NCBI GenBank assembly: GCA_036393335.1
Contig: DASWHD010000244.1
Span: 1-25,209 of the forward strand
From: DASWHD01 sp036393335
Lineage (GTDB): Bacteria; CG2-30-53-67; CG2-30-70-394
Length of the DNA stretch: 25,209 nt
Direction of reading: 5' to 3'
The notes beneath the pieces were generated by a model. That model saw only the letters and a program-made list of their open reading frames with translations, was not told the origin of the DNA and made no database searches. This document shows, piece by piece, positions 7,412-14,686 of this stretch. Within the stretch, counting starts at the first letter, position 1, and each line of letters begins with the position of its first letter. The position numbers and the translations under genes were made by a program.

Positions 7412-8751
7412 GAGGCACCCCCCCGCTCTTCGCGGCGCGCCTGGCGTTGCCACCGGATCCCCTCCTTCACCTCGGTCATCGAGACGATGGGCAGGAAGCG
7501 GCTAAACAGCACGAACCACATCAGGAACCACGCGAAACCGGCGGCGGTGATGGTAAGCTCCACCGGCGACGGCTTATAGACCCCCCACTGGGACGGCATG
7601 GTGTTGGTGGCGAGCGATCCCGCGATGATTACGAACCGCTCGACCCACATCCCGATGTTGATGAAGATCGAGATGACGAACAGCGCCACCAGGTTGCGCC
7701 GCAGGCGTGGCGAGAACAGCAGCAGGGGGATCACGCAGTTGCACGTCACCATGAGCCAGAACAGCCAGCCATATGGTCCCCAGTAGCGCTGGTTGAAGGT
7801 CTCGTACTCGAACGGGTTGGCGCTGTACCAGGCCATGAAGGACTCGCTGACATAGGCGTAGCTCACCACCAGCGACATCCCCAGGATGATCTTGGCCAGA
7901 TTGTCGAAGTGCCACGGCGTGAGGGCGCCCTCGAGCCCCAGCATGCGGCGCATGGGGATGAGCAAGGTGAGGACCATGGCGCAGCCCGAGAAGATGGCGC
8001 CGGCGACGAAGTAGGGGGCGAAGATCGTGCTGTGCCACCCCGGGACCTGGGTCATGGCAAAGTCCCAGGACACCACGCTGTGCACCGAGATCACCAGGGG
8101 CGTGGCGAGCCCCGCCAGGAGCAGGTACACCATCGAGAAGTGGCGCCATTCCTCATCCGTGCCCCGCCAGCCAAGGGCGAGGAAGCCGTAGAACCTGCGC
8201 CGCCAGCCGGTCGCCGCGTCGCGTGCCGCCGCCACGTCGGGGATGAGCCCCATCAGGAGAAACGTCCAGCTCACGATGAAGTAGGTGCCGACGGCGAAGG
8301 CGTCCCACACCAGGGGCGAGCGAAAGTCGGGCTGCAGGCCGCGCTGGTTGGGATACGGCAACAGCCAGTAGAAGAACCACGAACGGCCGAGATGGATGAG
8401 GGGGAAGAGGCCGGCGGTCATGACCGCGAACACCGTCATGGTCTCCGCGGCGCGGTACACGGAGGTGCGCCAGCGCGTGCGAAACAGAAACAGGATCGCC
8501 GAGATCAACGTGCCGGAGTGGGCGATGCCGACCCAGAAGACGAAGTTGGTGATGTAGAACGCCCACATGACCGGCTGGCGCAGGCCGGTGACGCCGAGGC
8601 CGGTCCGTACCTGGTGCAGCCATGCGACAAAGCCGGCACCAACGATCGCCGCGAGGCACGCAACGCCCAGCCAGTAACGCCGGCCCGGCGGCGCCAGGGT
8701 CTTGAGCACCATGCGGTTGACGTCGGAGTAGCCGAGCTCGGGGGTCGCCAT
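7408..8751 (-). CDS. actC: Alternative complex III subunit ActC (NrfD/PsrC-like, quinol-binding)
   Basis: A 447-residue polytopic protein of the NrfD/PsrC family with about ten helices. Recognisable ACIII segments include FYITNFVFWVGIAHSGTLIS (about 66-85), the HSVVSWDFAMTQVPGWHST segment in the middle, and MWVERFVIIAGSL near the C-terminus. In ACIII this subunit binds quinol at the periplasmic side next to the iron-sulfur domain of ActB and is thought to contribute proton channels. Three bases separate it from the actB stop, and it overlaps actD by 4 nt, so the order actB-actC-actD is intact. The ATG at 8751 is the only sensible start. Confidence 0.93.
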   Translation of the reverse strand: MATPELGYSDVNRMVLKTLAPPGRRYWLGVACLAAIVGAGFVAWLHQVRTGLGVTGLRQPVMWAFYITNFVFWVGIAHSGTLISAILFLFRTRWRTSVYRAAETMTVFAVMTAGLFPLIHLGRSWFFYWLLPYPNQRGLQPDFRSPLVWDAFAVGTYFIVSWTFLLMGLIPDVAAARDAATGWRRRFYGFLALGWRGTDEEWRHFSMVYLLLAGLATPLVISVHSVVSWDFAMTQVPGWHSTIFAPYFVAGAIFSGCAMVLTLLIPMRRMLGLEGALTPWHFDNLAKIILGMSLVVSYAYVSESFMAWYSANPFEYETFNQRYWGPYGWLFWLMVTCNCVIPLLLFSPRLRRNLVALFVISIFINIGMWVERFVIIAGSLATNTMPSQWGVYKPSPVELTITAAGFAWFLMWFVLFSRFLPIVSMTEVKEGIRWQRQARREERGGAS

Positions 8752-8754
8752 GGG

Positions 8755-11661
8755 TCACGCCTCCTCGGGCCGGCGGTAGACCTGCCGCAGGTAGTCGATG
8801 GCCGGTGCCGTGTTCAGCTCCTCCAACGCCCGGTAGCCGCGCACCGCGTGGGCGGCGCGACGCCGCATCATGGCGCTGTCGGGGAGCTTCATGTCGCCGA
8901 AGGTCATGGCCTGGGCCGGGCACGCCTGGACGCAGGCCGGCAGGATCTCGCCATCGCGCAAGGGACGCCGCTCGGCCCGGGCGTCCATCTCCGCCGCACG
9001 GATGCGCTGGATACAGAAGGTGCACTTCTCCATCACCCCGGCGCTGCGCACGGTGACGTCCGGGTTGAGCTGCAGGTGCAGCGGCGCCGGCCACTCGTGG
9101 TCGAACCAGTTGAAGCGCCGCACCTTGTAGGGGCAGTTGTTCTCACAGTAGCGCGTCCCGATGCACCGGTTGTAGACCTGCGCGTTGAGCCCCTCCGCGG
9201 TGTGCGACGAGGCATACACGGGGCAGACGGACTCGCACGGCGCGTGGTCGCATTGCTGGCAGAGCATGGGCATCAGGTAGAGCGGCGGCGCATCGGCGCG
9301 GTCGGGGACGTAGCGTTCGATCCGGATCCACGACATGATGCGCCCGCGCGCCACCTCCTCCGCGCCGACCACCGGCAGGTTGTTCTCGGCATAGCATGCG
9401 GCCACGCAGGCGCTGCAACCGGTGCAGGCATTGAGGTCGATGGTCATGCCCCATTGATGGTGGGGATAGACGTGCGGCGGACGGATCTGCCACGGCTCGG
9501 GGACCTCCAGGCCGTGGTGCGCCGGCGCGACGCCGTGCCGCAGATCGGCGAGCGCCACCGCCCCGACGATCGGCCGCCCGAGCATGTCGGGCAGGCCGAG
9601 GGGGCTCGCCAGGGGACGGTGCGCGCCGGTGGGTCGCGCCGCGATCGCCACCGTGCGCGCGCCGGGTGGCAGGACGCGCCAGGGGTTGGCACCGCGGCCG
9701 CTGGCGTAGCGGCCATAGTCCGTGTGTCCCTGGCCGAAGGGGACGATCACCACCTCGGGCGCCACACGCTCGTCGAGGTGTGCCGGGACCTCGATGCCGC
9801 CATGGGCGGAACGCAGCTCCACCACGTCTCCCTCGGCAACTCCCAGGCGGCGCGCGGTCTCGGGATGGATCTCGGCCCAGCTATCCCAGACGATCTGCGC
9901 CACCGGCTCCGGGATCTCCTGCAGCCACGGCTTGTCGGCGCCCCGCCCGTCGTAGAGGAAGATGTGCGGCACGGCGGCCAGCGTCAGCCCTCGGGTCGGA
10001 GCGGTCGGGAGGCCGAGGCGGCCGGCCAGGGCCTCCGCTCGCAACGCCACGGACGCGATCGGCGCCTCCCGGAACAGGCCGCCCGCCTCGCGCACACGGG
10101 CCCAGAAGGCCGCGAAGTCGGACCCGTCGCCCAGCCCGGCGTGCAGCTCGCGCCAGGTCGACTCCACCGCGGCCCGCGTGTCTGTCCACGGCAGGGCGTC
10201 CGTAGCGGCGTCTGCCGCGTGCACCGTGGCGAGCAGGATGTCACCCAGGGCGAGGGTCTCGAACACCGGCTGCATCACCGGTTGGCCGAGGGCCATGACA
10301 CCCGGACGCGGCGCCGCGTCGCTCCAGCTCTCGAGACGGTGGTGGCACGGCAGGAGGAGGTGGGCAAGCCGCGCGGTCTCGTCCGGCACCTGACCGCACC
10401 ACACGACGAACGGCACCCGCCGCAACGCCGCGGCGAATCGCGGCTGGGTGAAGGCGGGGTTCGCCTCGGCCACCATCAGCACATCGACGGCGCCGCTCTC
10501 CAGCGCGGCGAGCAGCGCGTCCATCTCCCCGAGTCCGCTCGCGGGTGCGACGGTGGCCTCCGCGAGGAACCGCACGGTCCTACCGAGGTTCCCGGTGACG
10601 GCATTCAGGATGCAGGTCACGACGTGGGTCGCCGGGTCCGCGGTCCCGGCGAGGGCCACCGCGCCGTCGGCCTGGCCAAACCACTCGGCCATGCGGCGGA
10701 TCTTGGCGGCAGCCACGCCGGTGTGCTCCACCACCGCCGCAGGATCATAGCCGTCCGTGAAGCGTTGCAGCGCAGCGCCGTCGACCGCCGTCTCGACGTG
10801 CCCGTCGTTCACCAGGGCGTGCAGCACACCCAGCGCCACCCACGCCTCGCTGCCGGGACGCGGCGCGATCCACTCGTCGCAGTTCGCCGCCGTGAGGCCG
10901 AAGCGCGGCCCGACGTAGACGGCCCGCCCCATCTGGATGCCGGCCGCCCCAGTGCGCGGCGCCCGGAAGTGGGCGTACTGGCGGGTCAGCTCCACCGGGG
11001 AGCGCCACGTCTCGAGGAAGTCCGCCCCAAACGAGAGCACCACCTCCCCCGCATCGAGGTGGTAGACCGGCAGGTCGTGGCGACCGAAACACAACTCGGC
11101 GGCGGCATACGCCGGCGCGTCGTCGAACGGCTCGTAGCGCAGCCACCGGTTCGACCGCCAGGCGCCGAGCCAATCCGCGACGATACGCTCGCGGGTCGGT
11201 CCCAACCGCGGCGCGACGAACGCCACGCGACCCGGCCCGGCGGCGGCCGCCGCGCGCAGCCGGTCCGCAAGCGCCTGGAGGCCGGCCTCCCAGGCGATCG
11301 GCGCCAGGCTCCCGTCGCGCTCGCGCCGTTGTGGGTGCGCGAGGCGATCCGGGTTGTACAACCCCTGCAGCGCGGCCTGCCCGCGCGCGCACAACGCGCC
11401 GGCGCCGATCGGATCGCGCGGGTTTCCCTCCAGCTTGGTCACCCGCCCCTCGCGCACGCGCGCGACCACGCCGCAACCGGCCGGGCACTCGCCGCAGGTG
11501 CTCGCGTAGAAGCTCGGCACGCCGGGGATGACGTCCTCGTCCGGGATGACATACGGCATCAGCTCGCGGGTCGGTGGCTTGCTGCACCCGGCCGCGGCCG
11601 CGCCGGCCATCCCGACAATTTTCAGAAACGCACGCCTGGAGAGCTCGTTGGACATGGTCAC
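8755..11661 (-). CDS. actB: Alternative complex III subunit ActB (molybdopterin-oxidoreductase-like domain plus four-cluster ferredoxin domain)
   Basis: A 968-residue periplasmic subunit. It starts with a twin-arginine signal (SRRAFLKIVG) ending in a lipobox-like AAAAGC (C26), so export by Tat and lipidation are likely. Residues about 50-720 form the B1 domain, related to molybdopterin oxidoreductases, and still contain C56, C59, C63 and C91 in the spacing that binds a 4Fe-4S cluster in catalytic relatives. The C-terminal B2 domain (from about 738) has four cluster motifs: C746/749/752/756, C801/804/809/813, C833/839/843 with T836 replacing the fourth cysteine (a 3Fe-4S site), and C880/883/910/914. 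These carry electrons from quinol on ActC to the haems of ActA and ActE. A 268-bp gap with a repeat cassette separates it from actA. The assignment is secure. Confidence 0.95.
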   Translation of the reverse strand: MTMSNELSRRAFLKIVGMAGAAAAGCSKPPTRELMPYVIPDEDVIPGVPSFYASTCGECPAGCGVVARVREGRVTKLEGNPRDPIGAGALCARGQAALQGLYNPDRLAHPQRRERDGSLAPIAWEAGLQALADRLRAAAAAGPGRVAFVAPRLGPTRERIVADWLGAWRSNRWLRYEPFDDAPAYAAAELCFGRHDLPVYHLDAGEVVLSFGADFLETWRSPVELTRQYAHFRAPRTGAAGIQMGRAVYVGPRFGLTAANCDEWIAPRPGSEAWVALGVLHALVNDGHVETAVDGAALQRFTDGYDPAAVVEHTGVAAAKIRRMAEWFGQADGAVALAGTADPATHVVTCILNAVTGNLGRTVRFLAEATVAPASGLGEMDALLAALESGAVDVLMVAEANPAFTQPRFAAALRRVPFVVWCGQVPDETARLAHLLLPCHHRLESWSDAAPRPGVMALGQPVMQPVFETLALGDILLATVHAADAATDALPWTDTRAAVESTWRELHAGLGDGSDFAAFWARVREAGGLFREAPIASVALRAEALAGRLGLPTAPTRGLTLAAVPHIFLYDGRGADKPWLQEIPEPVAQIVWDSWAEIHPETARRLGVAEGDVVELRSAHGGIEVPAHLDERVAPEVVIVPFGQGHTDYGRYASGRGANPWRVLPPGARTVAIAARPTGAHRPLASPLGLPDMLGRPIVGAVALADLRHGVAPAHHGLEVPEPWQIRPPHVYPHHQWGMTIDLNACTGCSACVAACYAENNLPVVGAEEVARGRIMSWIRIERYVPDRADAPPLYLMPMLCQQCDHAPCESVCPVYASSHTAEGLNAQVYNRCIGTRYCENNCPYKVRRFNWFDHEWPAPLHLQLNPDVTVRSAGVMEKCTFCIQRIRAAEMDARAERRPLRDGEILPACVQACPAQAMTFGDMKLPDSAMMRRRAAHAVRGYRALEELNTAPAIDYLRQVYRRPEEA

Positions 11662-11724
11662 AGCCTGGGAAGGTGGGAATACCCATCCGCCAGCGACAGA
11701 GGGATGTCGGGTTTCAGGAGGCAG

Positions 11725-11869
11725 TGATGGGGGATGGGGGGTGAGGGGGTGGACGGCCCTGCGGGCCGGGCAAGATGGCGTTCGGGAAAGATCTCAAAAA
11801 GATCATTGCCGGCCCCATGGCCGGTGTCATTTTTCCCATCCCCCATCCCTCAACCCCCATCCCGATTCC
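11725..11869. repeat. Period-7 inverted cassette between actA and actB
   Basis: The left arm 11725-11752 reads GATGGGG, GATGGGG, GGTGAGG. The right arm 11834-11869 reads, reverse-complemented, GGATGGG, GGTTGAG, GGATGGG, GGATGGG. The roughly 80-nt centre contains two GC hairpins: 11754-11768 (CGGCCC-TGC-GGGCCG) and 11809-11824 (CCGGCC-CCAT-GGCCGG). The surrounding 268 bp between actA and actB contain no gene that I can support. Confidence 0.85.
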
Positions 11870-11929
11870 TTTCATGGCAGCCGCAAAGCAACTGGTTCGC
11901 ACGGGCATCGCCACGATCGCTGTTAGCTT

Positions 11930-12451
11930 TTAGTAGTGGCAGGTCACGCAATCCCTGCTTGCGCCACGCTCGGTGTGACAGGCGAGACAGAAGCCCATGT
12001 TGATGGTGTGCACCGGGACGACGCGGTCCATGGTCTCCACGGGGCCGTGACACTCCTGACAGTGGATGCCCGCCAGGACGTGGGGCCGATGAGCGAAGCG
12101 GACGAAGTCCGGGAGGGTGTACACCCGCTGCCAGGCGATCCCGCCGGGGAGCGGGCCCATCTCGATCCACGGTTGGGTCGCGAGCGTGAGGACGGGCTGC
12201 TCTCCTCCCACCTTCATGTGGCATCCCAGGCAGCGCTGGACCGGCGGCACGCCGGCCATCTGCGAACGCCGGGCATAGGCGTGGCAGTACTGGCAGGGGA
12301 TCTGGTGCACGCCGGCATGCACCCGATGGCTGAAGGGGATCGGTTGCACCACGTCGGGACGCGGCGTCCACGGGTGGTGGGAGAAGGCGGCCACCAACGC
12401 TCCCACCAGCAGCATCGCGACGGCGACCGGGAGGAGGACTCTATTCACCAT
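11930..12451 (-). CDS. actA: Alternative complex III subunit ActA, pentahaem cytochrome c
   Basis: A 173-residue protein with one N-terminal membrane anchor (about 4-23) and five CxxCH haem motifs at C53, C74, C131, C155 and C168 (CQYCH, CLGCH, CQECH, CLACH, CVTCH). Five haems and a single anchor are what is expected of ActA. The PIPFSHRVHAG segment before haem 1 and GFCLACHTERGASRDCVTCH near the C-terminus also fit this family. It probably forms a periplasmic electron wire together with ActE and ActB. The ATG at 12451 is chosen because GAGGGC lies just upstream and the hydrophobic anchor follows directly; an upstream ATG at 12490 would overlap the preceding cytochrome gene. It lies 14 bases after that gene's stop. 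Confidence 0.93.
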   Translation of the reverse strand: MVNRVLLPVAVAMLLVGALVAAFSHHPWTPRPDVVQPIPFSHRVHAGVHQIPCQYCHAYARRSQMAGVPPVQRCLGCHMKVGGEQPVLTLATQPWIEMGPLPGGIAWQRVYTLPDFVRFAHRPHVLAGIHCQECHGPVETMDRVVPVHTINMGFCLACHTERGASRDCVTCHY

Positions 12452-12465
12452 TGCGCCCTCGCCGG

Positions 12466-12939
12466 CTAGGAACTGCCACCGGGCGGACACTCCGGGTGCA
12501 GCACGATCTGCGCCGCCGTCCCGGCCACGAGCGGTGTGTCATCCGTTTCCCGGCCATTCGCGTTCAGGAGATACGCGATCACATCCCAGTACTCCTCGGC
12601 GTCGAGGATGGCCGGCTGGTCGGCCGGCATGGTCGCGGAGACGTAATCGTAGATGTCCTTCGGGGTGCGGAAGTTGTCCTTGCGAATCTTCTGGAACGGG
12701 CGTGGCCGGCAGGGGAGGGCGCTCGTTCCGATGAGCTCGGGCGCACGCAGTCCTTGGTACTGGTCGTCCTTGCCGGCGCCATCGACGCCGTGACAGCGGG
12801 CGCATTGGCGCTTGTAGGTGCGCGCCCCCGCGGCCACCTGATCGCGGGTGAAGGCCAGCGTGGTCCCAAGCATGCCCACGGCCAGAAGGCCGACTGCCAA
12901 CGCATCGGCCGGGATCCAGCGCCGCCAGAACGCATCCAC
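12466..12939 (-). CDS. Membrane-anchored monohaem cytochrome c, first gene of the act operon
   Basis: A 157-residue c-type cytochrome with an N-terminal helix (about 12-30), a CARCH haem motif (46-50) and M104 in SATMPADQPA as probable axial ligand. The segment EEYWDVIAYLLNANG is typical of class I cytochromes of oxidase and dehydrogenase clusters. It precedes actA by 14 nt on the same strand, so it is likely made with ACIII and may act as its electron acceptor or a mobile shuttle. The frame is open back to ATG 13110. GTG 12939 is preferred because GGAGGAGGGATGGGGA stands directly upstream and the anchor then begins at the N-terminus. It is not one of the standard act genes, so no symbol is given. 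Confidence 0.8.
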   Translation of the reverse strand: MDAFWRRWIPADALAVGLLAVGMLGTTLAFTRDQVAAGARTYKRQCARCHGVDGAGKDDQYQGLRAPELIGTSALPCRPRPFQKIRKDNFRTPKDIYDYVSATMPADQPAILDAEEYWDVIAYLLNANGRETDDTPLVAGTAAQIVLHPECPPGGSS

Positions 12940-12983
12940 TCCCCATCCCTCCTCCCGCACCTCGGCACGGTTAAAGCCACGAA

Positions 12984-13002
12984 GTTGATCGAGAAAATCA
13001 AC
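12984..13002. promoter_or_regulatory. Inverted repeat GTTGAT-N7-ATCAAC upstream of the act operon
   Basis: A perfect 6-bp inverted repeat with a 7-nt spacer, 45-63 bases before the start of the first gene of the act operon. The local sequence is AT-rich compared with its surroundings. The half-site resembles that of FNR/ANR (TTGAT...ATCAA), but the spacer is 7 rather than 4, so that identification does not hold. It could be an operator for another dimeric regulator. Confidence 0.4.
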
Positions 13003-13037
13003 ATACAACCGTTCCGCGAAGACCGGTAGGTCGCGCC

Positions 13038-13054
13038 CCTCACGTACCGTGAGG
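13038..13054. promoter_or_regulatory. Inverted repeat CCTCACG-TAC-CGTGAGG in the act / DUF6572 divergent spacer
   Basis: A perfect 7-bp inverted repeat with a 3-nt spacer, in the 206-bp spacer between two divergently transcribed units. It has no T-tract and lies about 100 nt from either start, which fits an operator better than a terminator. No regulator is identified. Confidence 0.4.
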
Positions 13055-13118
13055 CGGCCCACGGCATCGTGACGTTCCGCGCCGACGGGGAACGCCTGTC
13101 TACCGTGCACCGCCTGCG

Positions 13119-13124
13119 TATACT
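13119..13124 (+). promoter_or_regulatory. Possible -10 element (TATACT) for the DUF6572-like gene
   Basis: TATACT matches five of six bases of the sigma-70 -10 consensus and lies 22 bases before the ATG at 13146. No good -35 hexamer is present at the right distance, so this is a weak call. Confidence 0.3.
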
Positions 13125-13145
13125 GAGGAGGGCGACGGCAATCCC

Positions 13146-13481
13146 ATGATGGACGACCCCAACACCATCGACTACCTGGCCCACGATCAGCTCCGCAACA
13201 AGTACGTGCTGATCATCCGCGAGGACCGGCCGTGGCACCGGCCGGCGGAGATGCACGCCCAGCTCAAGGCCAAGATCGATACCTACTTCCAGTACATCAT
13301 GGACGGCGGCGTGGCCCAGGAGTATCCGGGGACCCGGACCGCGGACTGCGCCATCACCCTCCTGTGCCGCCAGCAGCCGGGACCGGAGAGCTTCGCGTTC
13401 TTCGAGTACGTGCGCCAGGTCCTGGCCCAGGATCAAATCGAGTTCAACTACCTCCTCCACCCGGGACCGCCGGCAAATTGA
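13146..13481 (+). CDS. Small uncharacterised protein resembling DUF6572
   Basis: A 111-residue soluble protein. The pattern NTIDYLAHD near the start, then YVLIIREDRPW, an amphipathic helix AQLKAKIDTYFQYIMDGG and a C-terminal strand resembles the DUF6572 family (VVLTI...W...HLLLLQEKLNAYLxFIExG). That family has no established function. There is no signal peptide or membrane segment, so it is probably cytoplasmic. It is divergent from the act operon with 206 bp between starts. Two adjacent ATGs are possible (13146 and 13149). A GAGGAGG sequence lies 14 nt upstream, which is rather far. The homology is from memory of the family pattern and should be treated as moderate. Confidence 0.7.
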   Translation: MMDDPNTIDYLAHDQLRNKYVLIIREDRPWHRPAEMHAQLKAKIDTYFQYIMDGGVAQEYPGTRTADCAITLLCRQQPGPESFAFFEYVRQVLAQDQIEFNYLLHPGPPAN

Positions 13482-13507
13482 GGGAGGAAACGGGGCGCCC
13501 TCTCAGC

Positions 13508-13540
13508 CCCTCCCCCCTCGGGGGAGGGCCGGGGTGGGGG
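13508..13540 (+). repeat. REP-type hairpin (GGGGGAGGG family) with tail, first of an inverted pair
   Basis: A perfect 9-bp stem CCCTCCCCC-CTC-GGGGGAGGG (13508-13528) is followed by the G-rich tail CCGGGGTGGGGG. Hairpin plus tail matches the copies at 13598-13630 and 24555-24592. There is no T-tract, so it is not a canonical terminator. Confidence 0.75.
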
Positions 13541-13597
13541 CGTGGGGAGCCGGCAGGCTAGCTAGCATCATCCTGGCCGGACAGCTCATTCCGGACG

Positions 13598-13630
13598 CCC
13601 TCCCCCTGTCCCCCTCCCGGCGGGAGGGGG
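13598..13630 (-). repeat. REP-type hairpin, second of an inverted pair
   Basis: A perfect 9-bp stem CCCCCTCCC-GGC-GGGAGGGGG (13610-13630), with its tail on the left (13598-13609), so it is oriented opposite to the copy at 13508. Two REPs facing each other about 57 nt apart form a REPIN/BIME-like unit in the DUF6572-trxB spacer. Confidence 0.75.
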
Positions 13631-13674
13631 TCTCAAGCGACTGCCCTGCGGGCTGAATCGACACTCAGGTCGAG

Positions 13675-13703
13675 TTGACCACCCCAGACCCCCTCCCTAA
13701 GAT
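13675..13703 (+). promoter_or_regulatory. Predicted sigma-70 promoter for trxB-queF
   Basis: TTGACC (five of six of the -35 consensus) is followed by a 17-nt spacer and TAAGAT (four of six of the -10 consensus). Transcription would start near 13710, about 30 bases before the trxB GTG, placing the AGGAGG ribosome site within a short leader. Confidence 0.55.
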
Positions 13704-13739
13704 CGGCCGCCTCTACGACACCGCTTCCAGGAGGCCGCC

Positions 13740-14684
13740 GTGGCGGATAACAACCACGCGAAAGTGATCATCATCGGTGCCGGCCCGGCCGGCTACACCG
13801 CGGCCATTTACGCGGCGCGCGCCGAGTTGGGGCCGGTGCTCCTCGAGGGGCCGCAGCCGGGCGGCCAGCTCACCATCACCACCGAGGTGGAGAACTACCC
13901 CGGCTTCGAGCACGGCATCCAGGGACCGGACCTGATGCAGGAGATGAAGAAGCAGGCGGAGCGGTTCGGCACCCGCTGTCTGTTCGAGATGGTCAGCGAC
14001 GTCGACCTGAGCGAGCGCCCGTTCAGGGTGGTGGCCGGCAAGGAGACCTATCACGCCGACACCCTGATCATCGCTTCCGGTGCCACTGCGCGGCTCCTCG
14101 GCCTGGAGTCGGAGAGTCGTTTGATGGGCTACGGCGTCTCCGCCTGCGCCACCTGCGACGGCTTCTTCTTCAAGGACAAGGAGGTGTACGTGGTGGGCGG
14201 TGGCGACACCGCCATGGAGGAGGCGATCTTCCTCACCAAGTTCGCCACCAAGGTGACCATCGTCCACCGGCGCAACGAGTTTCGCGCCTCCAAGATCATG
14301 GGCGACCGGGCGCTCGCCCACCCGAAGATCGACGTGCGCTGGGACAGCATGGTGGAGGAAATCCTCGGCGGCGGCGAGCCACCGCGGGTGACCGGCATCC
14401 GCCTGAAGCACGTCAAGAGCGGCGAGCTCACCGAGCTGCCGTGCGACGGGGTGTTCATGGCGATCGGCCACAATCCCAACACCGAGTTCTTGAAGGGACA
14501 GGTGGAGGTGGACCACGAGGGGTTCATCGTCACCGCCGGCAAGTCGACCGCCACCTCGGTGCCCGGGGTGTTTGCCTGCGGCGACGTGCAGGATCCGGTC
14601 TACAAGCAGGCGGTCACCGCCGCCGGCACCGGCTGCATGGCGGCCCTCGACGCCGAGCGGTACTTGTCGGAGCAGGAACACTAG
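13740..14684 (+). CDS. trxB: Thioredoxin-disulfide reductase
   Basis: A 314-residue flavoprotein of the low-molecular-weight thioredoxin reductase family. The FAD-binding motif GAGPAGYTAA is at 13-22, the redox-active C136-A-T-C139 is followed by DG, and the NADPH-binding region has GGGDTAMEEA (153-162) and HRRNEFRAS (about 175). It transfers electrons from NADPH to thioredoxin in the cytoplasm. Length is typical for the family (310-320). The GTG start at 13740 has AGGAGG six bases upstream and places the FAD motif at the normal distance. A promoter-like sequence lies at 13675-13703. The next gene, queF, starts 3 bases after the stop, so the two are probably co-transcribed. Confidence 0.96.
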   Translation: MADNNHAKVIIIGAGPAGYTAAIYAARAELGPVLLEGPQPGGQLTITTEVENYPGFEHGIQGPDLMQEMKKQAERFGTRCLFEMVSDVDLSERPFRVVAGKETYHADTLIIASGATARLLGLESESRLMGYGVSACATCDGFFFKDKEVYVVGGGDTAMEEAIFLTKFATKVTIVHRRNEFRASKIMGDRALAHPKIDVRWDSMVEEILGGGEPPRVTGIRLKHVKSGELTELPCDGVFMAIGHNPNTEFLKGQVEVDHEGFIVTAGKSTATSVPGVFACGDVQDPVYKQAVTAAGTGCMAALDAERYLSEQEH

Positions 14685-14686
14685 CC

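Noticed and set aside
7447..11727. Very long plus-strand open frame (1426 codons) opposite actB, actC and actD
   Set aside because: It mirrors real genes on the other strand. Its translation is rich in Arg, His, Gly and Asp with no family motif, as expected for an antisense frame in GC-rich DNA.
12984..13002. FNR/ANR box upstream of the act operon
   Set aside because: The half-sites TTGAT and ATCAA fit, but the spacer is 7 nt instead of 4, so it is reported only as an unnamed inverted repeat.
12940..13110. Longer start (ATG 13110) for the cytochrome c gene before actA
   Set aside because: It would place the membrane anchor about 70 residues into the protein and swallow the divergent control region; GTG 12939 has a strong ribosome site.
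13508..13630. Rho-independent terminators at the two 9-bp GC hairpins
   Set aside because: No T-tract follows either hairpin on either strand, and the same hairpin-plus-tail is found elsewhere, so REP-type repeats explain them better.
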